From Beroe ovata (taxonomy: Eukaryota > Ctenophora > Nuda > Beroida > Beroidae): DNA of 64,000 bases. Made by a program: the position numbers and the translations under genes. This document shows positions 46,911-60,100 of this stretch, piece after piece. Where the stretch lies: contig CAMPET010000183.1 in the NCBI GenBank assembly GCA_946803715.1, positions 15,344 through 79,343 on the forward strand, given 5' to 3'. Each line of letters starts with the position of its first letter. Position 1 is the first letter of the stretch. Under the pieces are notes generated by a model. The model was not told the origin of the DNA. It made no database searches and saw nothing but the letters and a program-made list of their open reading frames with translations.

Positions 46911-49900
46911 GGGTCAATAGGAATAATAATTTCGCTGGGCAGCAGCAGTCAACAGCCTCTATTTCTCTTGCCCTCGAATAATTTCCAAATTACGTTACAT
47001 TTTATGCAGACATGCCATTAAACCAACGCATGTCTATGTTTGCCGTCATATATTACAAAGCCGACTTGTCTTACGAATTTGCTATGCCGACATATTATGC
47101 CCCAGTGACACATTATGTAAAGTAAAGGTTGCTGCCGCGCGCGCCACCTTAATCGATCGCCTTCCTCTTTCCTCAAACACAAGAAATTGTCTCGAAGCGC
47201 CCATAACTTACACTCGTAGCTCGTCTATAATAAATCAGGAGAGGGGTGTAGTATAATATATAGTTGGTGTAAGTACATTATTTTATTAGTTCTCTCTTCT
47301 CTCCCCCCTACCTCGTTATGCTGTGTTTGCTATAATCCGGTTATCGGCAGTATGTAACTCTCGGCAACTTGATATTCGTCGTCTCCGCCCCCCCATCCTT
47401 TGATGTTTTGTAGTTTATTGACCATTCATATGTATATTTGAAAAATGTTTCAGTTTCACCCATTGTTTGATCGACAAGTGATGGCCCTCGTATCAAAGCA
47501 TTGACCACATTTATAACCCTAGACGTATGATCTGTAATCCTATAGAAATCATTGCTCATCGCATACAACCAATACCGATACCGAAGTTTCAATGCAGCGC
47601 ATCTAACTGACACGTCTACTGAATCCCTCCCCGCGAACCTTGACAATATGCGAGACTCTGGGGAAAGAGTTCAGTCTGGCATGTGTCTGCTTGAACACCA
47701 ACCAGAACGTATGGAATACAGACCCATTAATCAGGATTTGATTGGAAACTTATTGGTTGAAGTAGAAGGTTCAACACTCCTATTGATCCCCCAACCTAAA
47801 TGGCAAGATGACTGAAAGCCATCTCTTGAACCCATGCTATCACAAGTTTCACAGTGAATTTGACTCATCTAAAAATAACACTTGGCTCCCCCTTTCCTCT
47901 AAAAATAAGTCTGATAGTTCCGAGCCACTATCGACAGGTATATAACGACATTTATACAGGTAACCCTTATTATAGCTGTCTATCTTCCACAACATAATAT
48001 ATCATTTCGAGGAGAAGAAGCCAGTGGGATGCCAGGGTGATAAGTAGCTTAGTATTGACAATCAAAGTTTCAAGTGAACATTTCCCCATCCATAGGATAA
48101 GACTGGGAAAGCTGGGAATCCGTGTTTTAAACAGAACCCCTGTGTATCAGTAGGGTTTTCTCACTCAATATAGGTATATGTGTCAGCCATCTAACGTCAA
48201 AATTATTATAAAAATACAGTTAAACTCGAGCAAATAGAGAGTAAAATCAAATCCGTCTGTCTGGAGTTGAGGATTCGGGGATATAATGTACATGGCAGGT
48301 TTGAAAGCAGGATCAGGGGTTCCCGGTCACGTGTTCTAGACTCCGTGCTGCTATTGGTTGCTAAGCAACATGATATAATATGTTGCTGGGACCTGGATGA
48401 CATATATATATCCAAATCCGGGGGAGCTAAGCACCGACTAGGACCCTCTCCAATATAATATACCTACTGAGAGTATGAGTAGCCTAGACGCTATCTAGAC
48501 TATAGTTATAGCTTTGCACTTTGCTCGAACTACACTTCTTGTTATATATTTTGTAGTGGTCTCCATATGCGACCACAATGTCGGTTACAACCACTGCGGG
48601 AAACCACACGTACACATGTCATTACCATGGTTACATGGAGTACCGAACCCATACAACATCTGTACCAGGACATACGACGCTACCGGCTACGATTCTGTCT
48701 AGAGATTACAGTGCTCCAGCAATGATCATAACGAGACAAATTTGTTTACTTGCCTGTGATCACTAGCTAAAATAGTACAGCTACACATTACATATTACAT
48801 AGGAACTATCGGCGCTGATCAACGGAGGGGAAAGACTAATGAACTGGCGATGCTGTAATGATCATTACTGGCAATGGAATGAACTGTAATTTCTCCGAAT
48901 AGTTTATTGATGCTGTAATGATCCCGATGCGTTTCCCAAAGCTATGAACTAAAATATAGACCCAGAGAGAGAAAGACGGAAAAGAGAAAGCAAATTGAAG
49001 AGAAATGATTGTCCCTTCTCAGGAATTTTCATCACCAGTTGTAATGAGGGTGTGGGGGGGTCTGCTGCACTTGTAGAATCCTACATTCCCACAGTATATG
49101 TATAATCATTTGGGGACAGTCGGCGTAACGGTTGCTGTGTGGAGATTACCGGACACCGTATTATATATTGAAGAGTGTGGAGAGTGGGGGGGACTTATGT
49201 AACTTAGGGTGTACTTATTCGCTGGGGGTACTGCTACACTCTGTTGTTTAGCAATACACAAACATACAAACACACAAACACACAAACACACAGACACACA
49301 GACACATACATAGACACATACACTCACAGACACACACATACACACATACACACAGACACAACACACACACAGACATACACACACACACACTACGGCTAGA
49401 CCCCCTGTATCGTATTCCTGTCTCTTGTGTTCGCTCAGGCAGTCACTAATCTCCTCTCACTTCAAACCATTACCGTATGGTCAATTTGAAATTCCCAACT
49501 TTCTGAGAGTAATTTAGATTTTTCAATCTCTGCCTGTCTTCCTTCCTTGATGGGTCCCAAATGTTAATAGATTGTAGACAGTTACTTGCTTAACATCCGC
49601 CTTTCATCTTTTTGGTTTCCCCACATGGAACACGCTACACAACCATATTTACCCTCCTTCTCTCCATAACCGCAACAATTTGTCCATCTTAATTCAATTT
49701 AAATATCGTAACATTTTCAAATTGTTCTTATTGTTATTTAGTGATCATTTTAATAATTATATTTCCCTCGATATTTACGCCCGTTTTCCGTATGCATGAA
49801 GTTTTGTAATAATGTAACGGATAGTTTTTCCACGAAAACTAGCATAAGCAGTTACGAAATTTCGTAATTTTTACAAAGGAGCAATTAGTGCGGATGTGAC

Positions 49901-52900
49901 ACGCTTTTTGCGCTTCATACTTGCTGTTATAACAGCAATATTGATTGTCCTACAAACGAATAAATTCCCTCTTTTTTCTTTTCTCGTTCTGCAAAATATT
50001 ATGACAAACTACTACTAATCTAGGACTTCAATTTAATTTCTGTCATAATTTGCTAAGTAGAAAAAGATTAGGATTCGTGTCAGAACCATATTTGACTTCC
50101 TTAGCAGAGAAACATCGCACGTGCCAATTTATTTCATTCCCCAGAATCCAGAATCCAAATATGATTATGTGTGTACAGGAAAATATACAGTGTATGTAAA
50201 CTAACATATTTTGCCGACACAAGACCAAGCTAATTACAACATAATCAGGTCGCCAATTATTGAGCAAGAAACAAGAGGTTGCATTGGCGCGCGTTCGCCC
50301 GGTATACCAATTGTCCCTTTCTTACAACCCATTCTCTTTGAACATAAGGAAATTATACCTGTCATTTGTGTGTCATATCTAGGTCTTCTTATTGAAGCAG
50401 TTGACTCTGTGGCAAGCTTTTGAAAGTTTTTCTATTCTCTAAACTACGCGTTTACTCTTGCTTTATTCGGTTTTGATTTGCAAAAAGAACCAAAAGACGA
50501 ACCTTGTACTTTGATTCCAGTTTTTTCATTTGTATCAACTTACGTCATTGGAAATTTCCGTACATACCAACATCATTGTAAATTGAATTGCATTAGACGT
50601 GTAAATAAAAGCTTTATATGATAAAAGCTTTATATGATAGTCGTTGTGCTGAATATCAACTTAGACCATGGCCGTCAGAAATAGAAACAGACACTAGTAA
50701 TTGAATAGCTGTAATTGTATCTGCAAAAAAAGCATCACAACTCGCAATTTATTCCGCGCATCTGGTGATCATGAGTCACCACTTAGTTGATCTCCTTGGT
50801 AACAGGAAATGACACCACGCGTTATGTACTAGGACGTTGTTATGGTAACGCGTGCCATTTCAGGGTAGGGAATCGATGAAAAAATGACGTAGATGAAGAA
50901 GCGATATGATAATTAGAGCACCTCTATTGACTCTATTCCTAATAAAATTCATTCTAGGAATGGTAAGAAAGAATTATGAAAGTAATGTTCATTCAAAAAG
51001 TTCATTCACAACGTTGTTACCACAGAAATTACCTCTATATCTCCCCCAGATGCAATCCCACAACCCTGACACAGAAGAAACGCTGTCACAAGTGAGTAGA
51101 GAGTGGTGTCAAGTCAGGCACCGCTGGTGTCAATGCTTCTATATTGATAAAGTGGTGTCAAGATAGTGCTTCACTTTCAAAGCATCCTTCTATTTCAGAT
51201 GCAGAAGACTCTGCGATTGAACTCTGACATAATTGCACAGGTAAATATCTTACCTACTATAGTATTGTCTACGGCAAGCCAATGACTTCCGACGTCCAAA
51301 ACTTCTGTAACGAGACTGAAGCTTCTCAATTCCCGCAGATGAGTCATCAAATGAACGAGTTGACGCTGCACGTGACGGAACTAAAGTACACGAAGAACGA
51401 ACTGCTAACACGAGTTCATAGCCTGGAATCACAGCTGAGCTGTGTCATGTCTCCTGAAACTTGCAGCCTCTCTGACGAGTGTACAAACAGAGGGACCTTG
51501 ACACCAGTAAGTGAGAATCATTGACACCAGCATAATTAAGTGACATCTTGACACCATTATAACAATCGGTGGTTTCTCGAAAAAGGTTTCGTACAGACTC
51601 AAAAACTATGGAAAAGTCACAGACACAATCAATCTGTCAGGAGGGCGATTGCAACTGCAACAGAGGGTACAGCGGAGAGAAATGCGAACGTGATGTCGAT
51701 GAATGTCAACACAACCCCTGTCTAAACAATGGTAGGATGTTGTTGTTGTTATGGCAACACACCCCTGGCAACGCCCTACGTATAACACTCGGGTGTTAAT
51801 AACATTTGCAAATTAACTGCGCACAGAACTATGCTGCCCTCGCAAAAAAGGGGTGTGATTAACGTTTGGTTTTTCAATTATCTCTCTTCCCTCCACCCAT
51901 AAGTTAGTCTAGCTACTTTCCTTATGAGCTAGTGATGTCATCACTTAACAATTTTAATTATCGGAACATTCCGATAATCCTCATTTTTCTGAATCAATGC
52001 AGACCAATCCCGGTAATATACCTATTGAGAAAGCCCTAGGAATCAAGTGACATCGATTCTCAATTTTCATTGGCTATAACCATAAGTTTTCACTGGTTAA
52101 TCGCTGTCACATCATATCATGGAAAGTTCCCCATTGACCGTGTAATTATCAACTATGGATGATAATGATTTTCGCAACAAGTGACCATTATCTGGCAGGT
52201 CGATGCGAGAACACCATCGGTTCCTACACCTGTGTGTGTACGCTAGACTACTACGGACCACTGTGTCAGGACAGATACGACGACTGTTCTCCCAATCCGT
52301 GCAATAACGGTAAGATGAAATGACAGTGACGTGACTGGGGGGACGGTATAGGGTGTGTCTGAGTTTTTTGTTTGATTACCCACGGTGGGACTGGCAATGT
52401 GCCGAAATAAGATTATTGACAATGAGAGTGGATAATATCTAAGTTTGCGATGGAAGGTTTTGCCTTCTGTTGTCTAGATCGGAGTCTCAGCGCTAGACCT
52501 TTGAATTTGAAATGGAAATTGTAGAATGTAGATGGACGGTTACTGCTCTGTGTTTGAGTCATGGTTGTGACAGGTAGAATAACGAATAAATTATTACAGT
52601 AGGTCGTCATGACAGAACGTTTATTGGAAGAAAATGACAGTCTCTATTAGAGAATTAGAAAGAATTTAGGTCGGTCAGCAGTATTAGAATGAATGACATT
52701 CGGTATAAGAGAAAATGACAATGAGCAATAGTAGGAAATGACGGTGGTTAAGCACAATATAGAGAACAAGAGGGAGGGAAATAAAAGTCGGCAAAGAAAT
52801 CACGGCAAATTGAAGTAAGGAGTGAGAAATAGCATTCAGGAAGAGTTCAGGAGGTTAACCACTATAATTCTTTATTTCGGGTAGGAAACTGCGTATCACT

Positions 52901-55900
52901 GGACAGACGGAAGTACGGTATCCCACATTTCCAATGCACTTGCCCTGGCTGGACATTCAACAGCTTCAATGAACCCTGCTCACAGGTAACTATCGTGTGA
53001 ACTATGCAATAACCGACTTCTCTCCACGACCTATTATCGAAAATACAGTGAAACGCGAATCACTGTCCTAACTACAGCCTAATGTGACAGTATACTGGTT
53101 GTGTAACCATCCCATCACATCAGGACATCAATGAGTGTGATGACATGTACAACTACTGTGCCATTGACACCACCCAGTGTCACAATACACCGGGATCCTA
53201 TCATTGCACGTGTCCGGTAAGTGTGTGCGCATTGTTGTCATGGTTACAGAGTGGTGTCATTTCTGACACATTGCACTATCTACACCCCATGAAACATCTC
53301 AGGACGGATATTTCGGGTCTGGGAAATTGACAGAAGGTGGTTGTTTCCTCATACAGGACTGTTCATCGGAACCGTGTCATAATGGACGCTGTCATGACCT
53401 TGACATCGGGTTAGTCCAGTTGTGTGCTGAGAATCTTGAAACTATGCTGACTGCTGAGGCCATGGGACTCAAAGTGACACTCTAACAAGGCTGTATAATG
53501 TATATCATTTACTTCTCCAGCAAAAGCAGACACCCAATCTGCAAATCTCTCCCCCAAGTACAAGACGTAGACACTCAATCTGCATATCTCTCACTCAAGC
53601 TCATATCTCAGGTACGAGTGTGAGTGTTACGGTGGCTGGACAGGGAGGACGTGCAATGTCCAGCACTGGTGCAGTTATAAACCCTGTCTAAATGATGGAC
53701 ACTGCCAAGAGGACGGAGAGGACTTTATCTGCCACTGCAGAGAAGGTATATTTCGTGGCATTGACCGCTCTTCATTGGTAGACACTTATCTTACAGCTTT
53801 CCAAAATCTCTTCCCGACTAGAGTTCCTTATTTCCAGTATTGCGTCCACAGTGCACAGTACAAAGTGTTAATGTCTTTCCCCAGGTTACGAAGGAGAGTA
53901 CTGTGAGTTTTGCGGAGGAATGGAGTGCAGCAGTGGAGATTGTGTGTCACGTGACGGTGGCCTGTCATACTCCTGCCAGTGTTCAGGCCCTGACTGTCAG
54001 GTACGTCATGTATAGACTCTCAGGTACATCTTGAATTGACTGTCAAATGAGAGACGTCTTGTTAGTTCCGAAAGTTTAAAGTTACTTAGCTGCTGGGCTG
54101 GTAATATGGCCTTCTCTCGTTTAATCTATTTTGTCTAGAAGGGCTTTTAATATCATCTTTCTTGGAAAAAACACAGGGGGAGGAAGAGGGTGTTTTTCCA
54201 CGAAAGGCCTTGTCCTGGTATCTGTTCAAAATCTGGTGGTAATTGTACACAGAATATCATGTACTATCGTGGTACTAGATGTTACTAACCACGATGCACC
54301 AGCCCTATAGGTACCAATTAACGAGATACTCAAACCAGCCTCTCTCCCAGGAGTTCCCAGTACAATGTGAGGACAACACGTGTCTAAACGGTGGAATTTG
54401 TTCTACTGTCGCCATGGAAACATGCGATTGTCTACCTGGATATGAGGGAACGTACTGCCAAGGTTTGATAACATGCCTTTACTTAGTACCAATAATTGAT
54501 AACACAAAACAAATGCTGATTTCGAAATGCTGATAATGACGATTCCCCCCAAGGAATGGCCCGTCCCCATATCCCACATCTCTCACTGAGTCTCACCTTT
54601 CCACAGATACAGTGATATACGAGTTGTCCACGTGCGGTGCGGAGGGCCCTACTGGTCCCATATTCTCAGAATGTGCCCTATTTTACCAGGAAGTGGCTGA
54701 GATTGGAGTGGAGTCGGGGATTCAGAGTGTCTACATCAAGGATACCGGGTCCTACAAAATAACAGGTAGGTTTCGCGAAATGAAAAAAATCCTGAATGAT
54801 TCCGACCCCCGCAAAGGGTAGTCGGGTGACGGGTCCCCACAACCCTCGGTGCAACAACCGAGTAACATGTATTCAAGTGTGAAAAACCCGCACTTCATCT
54901 AAACTGGTCAACACTCCCAGCACGAGGGGCAAGTGGCGGGACATGTACAACGTTCAACCAGCCTGGTGGCTACCCCACCATTGTTACCGCCACCCTCACC
55001 CTCCGGGCAGCCACCAGACTGAGGGTGGCAGTCGGCCAAGAGGGATCCTGCTACAACTTCAGTGACGACCTCCAGGGCAAGAAGAGCAAGAGTGTGTCGT
55101 GTGGTGGGGGTGGCGGGACATTCGTCGTGGCGGAAAGTGGCGGTGAGCCGCTCCTCGTGGCGGGAGGCGGGGGCGGCGCTGGCGACAACGGACCAGGTGA
55201 GGCATTGGATATTGCATAACACCGGAAACCATGGTTCACACACAAATATGGGTGACAATACTGACACTCTCCCCCACTCAGGACTCAACGCTAGTGAGAC
55301 TGAGTCGGGGTCATTCTTCCACACGCTATCCAATGATGTGTTTGGCGGCTCGAACGGCAGAGGAGGAGAAACTTGCTCAGGTTACGGCGGCGCGGCGGGA
55401 GGCGGCTTCTACTCAGCGGGCGAAGATGGCTACGCTGACGATATCCAGGTAGGAAAATCACCATGGTATGGTACATGAGGATAACCTGAAGTGGATATCA
55501 TCCCGATCGAGGAACAGGGGAGTCAATCTTCATCATCCTGCTCCTCAGAACACATTTCCCCTCAGATTATCGGAACAGGCGGAAGACAGTGGCCTGATCT
55601 GAGAGGCGGAATGGCGCACAAAATCGCCACTATCGACTACGGGAGAACAGCATTTGGCGGTTTTGGGGGCGGTGGCCGGGGTACCTGGTCCCCTGGCGGC
55701 GGGGGTGGGTATTCGGGCGGAGCCGGTAAATGTTCACGGACCGGGAAAGGGACCCATCACAAAGCTGGAGGGGGCGGAGGCTCATTTGTGACGTCACATG
55801 CCTCCTACCGGCACATTAAAACATCCGGTCACCTTGGACACGGGCATGTGAAGATAGTGAGATTGGGGAGGGATTGAATATGACGTCATATGTGATGACA

Positions 55901-57088
55901 AAGTGACGTCATTATCAAGTGTTATACATGCCGTGAGTGTGCGTGAGAGAGATGGCGACGATCAGATGATACAACGCAGCAAAGGAGAATTGGGCAAGTG
56001 GTCGACGTTTCAGAATTGCGATTGCGCACTCCAAAATACAGCTATTGGATTGGATCAGCTTCCTATTCATTCTAGCCATAAAACAGAAAGATATCCAAAC
56101 AAAATGACGACTCGGGAAAAGAAAACAGGATATGAAAGATCCCGCCACCTTTCCAAGAATGTAGCATTTCAAGAGAAGGAATTATAATTATTGTTCCAGT
56201 ATTATTGTGGGCGCAAAACTCTGACTTTACGTTTGACCATTATTCAATTTCTTCTAGCAGATTTTGGCGCTTATTTTAATTAATTTACAGAACTTTCGGC
56301 GAAAAATTGCGTTTTATGTGGAAGGAGATCACTGATCTTTTTCACAACGTTCTATATCGGCTCTGAGCTCTTTGATTTAGACGACAAAGTTTTAGCGAGC
56401 TGCAGTAGTGCAGTCATCTTTCTGCACAGTTACAAGCTCATGAGCATATTCCGATATACTTTGAATTATTTGATTTTTATTTAAGTTCCTGGTTTAAATC
56501 CCTCCTCCCTTCTTCAACACATATAGGTATTATGTTCACACACTAAAAGTATGCGCAATGCAATGGCGGTGAGTGAGGGTGGGACTCAGTGGAGAGATAC
56601 TGTGTAGAAAATGAGAGGGTGTAACATACTCATGATAGTAAGATACTCATGATAGTAAGATACTCATGATAGTAAGATACTCATGATAGTATTTGTATCT
56701 CTATTTGTACTCACTATCTGTATCCGTTGTGAGGATGTGAAGAGTGTGCTCGGATCTGCTCCACCCACGTAATAGTGTTGCAACCTGGGAGATACAGTTA
56801 CCATAGTTACCATGGTTACCATAGTTACCATGGTTACCATGGTTATCACTTACCATAGTTACCACTTCATAAGTTCATAGATCACAGTAACAACGCTGAG
56901 TCACACGCAGTAGCTGGGTAACTATCTGGTTATAACAACACCACTGATTGTGAAATATACAATCTTCAAGCACTCTATGATACAAATCTCCCCCTATCTG
57001 TATACTCTATAGAGCTGCAGACGTGACATATTATTCATCGTGAGAGTATAAAAGCAGCCCCTTAGGTATACCCTGTATAGCAGAGTAN

Positions 57089-57121
<33 letters not shown>

Positions 57122-60100
57122 GCAGCACCAATGCCCAGCTGCTGTGCTAGACTTATGATCAAAACTACGTTTTGTGAAGTGTGAGCAAAATACAAAGTGG
57201 TCGTCTGAACATCCTTGGAACTAATTACTCATCACTGTAATTACTGCCCTAATTAGCAATTAGTTAATTGATTAATGGAGACGAATGCAACGGAAAAAGA
57301 AATTAGAAAAGTGAAGTTCATGTCTGGGAAATGAGCGAGACTGATCAGAAGCTATGGTCATGAGGATGGCTATGAGTACTTACCCGCGGAGGTCAGTGTA
57401 GGATTTGAGTGCGATGAACTTGATTCTGAAATGAATATTGCAATGAACATGGATGAAAGAATGATTATTGTGACGAAAGATAAAATTAGAGAAACAATGC
57501 ATTACATGGACATTGGACAGAATTGAATGCGAAATGACAATAAGTGGATGAAAAAAGAAAGTAGAAACTGATGTTGTGTAAACCAAATACTTTTACACCC
57601 TCATCCCAATTACCCACTCCTCACTGATTCATCTATCCCCCTATTATTAGTAACACCACTTATTCCTCATTTCCTCACTTACTTGGCGAACTTGTTCTTA
57701 TCGAAAGCTGTGGTATACATCTGAGGAAGGGGGTCGAGGGAGGATAGGAACTTGTTCTGGATACACGATGGAATAAGTTTACTCGCTAAACCCGTTCTTT
57801 TTCTTTCCTCTTCCTTGTGGGAGATGATGCAGATTTTAGACGTGTTGCAGTGATTTGTGGGGCCAACAATCAACATATTATAATAGTCCTCAAACAAGAA
57901 CATGAGTATCTCAATTAGTCATTTCTCGTTCCGAGGCAATGATTGTTCTTGGAGCTTTTCCAAAAGTAGATGCAAGAACTGCAACAATCGCGCCTTCTCT
58001 TTCTTCTCAATAATTGCTACCCCTCAAAACACTCTCTATGATACTGATGCTACAATCTTATCATGTCTATACCTTGAAAGGCAGTTTGAGGTTCATCAGT
58101 TCTGCACCGTCACACAACACATCGAATGGACAGTGTATCTTCACAAAGTAGGTGTTATTGTCCGATGAGTGCTGAGGGGAAGAGAAGGATGGATTCGTGA
58201 GAAAAATATACAAAGAAACTCAAATGGATCTCGCTAGTAGAATAACATAGAAGCAAAAGTGGTGGGGGTGTCGACAATTTCCTATTCACTCATGAATAAG
58301 AATTTTCAAAGTTAACAAGATATCCAAACCGATGCCTATTTCGGACGATTTTTTTATTCTAATTCAGTAGAGTTTTGCTTCTGCCGCTGTACAGCCAATG
58401 ACAGGAATCGAAGGATGGTACATACCTCGGCTGACTCGTGCTCAAGTTGGAGACCCCGCTCTCGGAGGTTAGCCTCGTAGATGCGTCTCTTTGTCTCCGC
58501 CTGCCCGCCACTGCAGTCCAGCCGATACGATAACACGAAATCTGGGGATTATAACCGGTGTAAGACGTGAGTGTAACTGGTGAGTGAGGAGAAATGAGGA
58601 AGTGGCTTGGATTTGAATAGGATGATAGCACGATCATTCTATAAAGTGTTGTGTGTGTGATGATAATAGATGAGATTATGAACTCGTGGTCGAATGGTTG
58701 ATTTCTCTTACGACGGTAAGAGGCAAATTCTACCCGTTAAACTTCACAATATCGACTATTCAGTACCCAGACTCAATTGCCAATTATCAGAACCCCAGTA
58801 ACGATAGATGCTCTTGATCTAACAACTAACTGCATGAGCTGGGGCATCAGATATATTATGTTCGCGAGAAACGGATCGAATAGTAAACTTGAAAGTGTGC
58901 AGAACTCAACAATTATGAGAAGCCACCACCACTACTTTTTCCACAGAACTAAGCTATATTTGAGTTTTCGCGCGTGTGTGTAGGTAGAGAATAATGATCA
59001 TCAACACAGAAATGGGTCGACAAATCCAAAGAGGAGAAAACAACCGATAACTCCCAATTCAAACACGCACGTAATATGAGTTTGCTGGGGAAAAGTAGAA
59101 GAGGAACGAGTATCATAGGGAAGTGGTATGGTCGAGTCTATGGAATAGTAAAACAAAGTACAACTTTGTCTGCAAGAGCGTCGCGAGTGAGTGAAAATAC
59201 GGGCGAGTGAGTGAAGCAGAGATGGTTATAGGAGAATGGGATGGGGAGCTTACCAATTTGCCTGACCCCATCTCTGAACCGGACACTGTTGAGCGGTGCT
59301 TTCTGAAAATAGGTGGGGTGAATGGTGATAGTGGGGTAAAATTAGGGGGAAATCATAGATTTGATCAACAACCATGTTTAAACTACTTAAGAGCCCAGTT
59401 AGAACTCAGTTAGAACTCAGTTAGAACCCAGTCGAGAATTATGGAGCTCCTCATTTCCTCCCGAAAACATCACTAATCCTACTCCAATCATATGTCTTAA
59501 AACTCAGAGACATATTCACGTTATGACAATAGGTATGCGCATCTTGCACATGATAGCAGTGATACATGCTCATCTATCACACACACACAGAAGAACCCAT
59601 TGAACTCTTTGCAGACGTCACTCACTTTACATATTTCAAACACGGTCATTTGTGCGTCCTTACTTAAGAGTTATGTCGTGAAGTTCAAAAGAACGAATCG
59701 CTACGCCAGTTTGGCGCCAACATAGTTTGGCGCCAACATGATATCATGAAAAATATTGAATTAAATGGCAAACTTTCAAGAACACAAAGCTGGAATTCCC
59801 TAATCGGTCATCAACTTATACCTCCTTCATCTCTCCCTTATAGTGACCCTGATACCGAATCACAGGATTGCTCTTCCGCGCGCTGATTGGCCAATAAGGT
59901 TTCAATGAGAGGTCAGTCATACTAAACTTGAGAGTCCATCTGGATTCCAATGTGACCGAGAAAAACAAGCATCAAATCACAAAGTATTGGTTGAGTGGAG
60001 AGTGAGCGAACTCGGGGAGAAGCTGGTTTGATGGACACACACACACACACGCACACACACACACACACATCAGTGAATAATCCTTTGCATATCATTAGCA

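Larger units (their letters stand above)
46405..56714 (-). other. 10.3-kb anoctamin intron 7, hosts a nested gene
   Basis: The intron runs between the exon ending TSSQRIQI (56715-56784) and the exon starting VNGILQRTP (46286-46404); phases agree (0/0). It is by far the longest anoctamin intron (next about 3.2 kb). It contains a gap, several microsatellites and the complete plus-strand EGF/glycine-rich gene. From 46405 to 50905, apart from the gap and repeats, I see only unsupported short frames and a promoter-like cluster near 48328-48410. From 55878 to 56714 there is a tandem repeat and nothing coding. Confidence 0.85.

Noticed and set aside
46645-47021. Cys/Val-rich frames over the second gap
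   Set aside because: TG microsatellite read in several frames across unknown bases.
47341-47815. Overlapping frames of 101 and 87 codons on both strands
   Set aside because: Neither begins with ATG, they oppose each other, and no motif or splice context was recognised.
48514-48766. Signal-peptide-like 62-codon frame downstream of the X-box cluster
   Set aside because: The hydrophobic frame starts at TTG, not ATG, and the overlapping ATG frame (48578) lacks recognisable features; too weak to call.
54908-55333. 141-codon minus-strand frame and a 138-codon plus frame (55062-55478)
   Set aside because: Shadows of the glycine-rich exons at 54921-55196 and 55282-55448; high GC removes stops in other frames.
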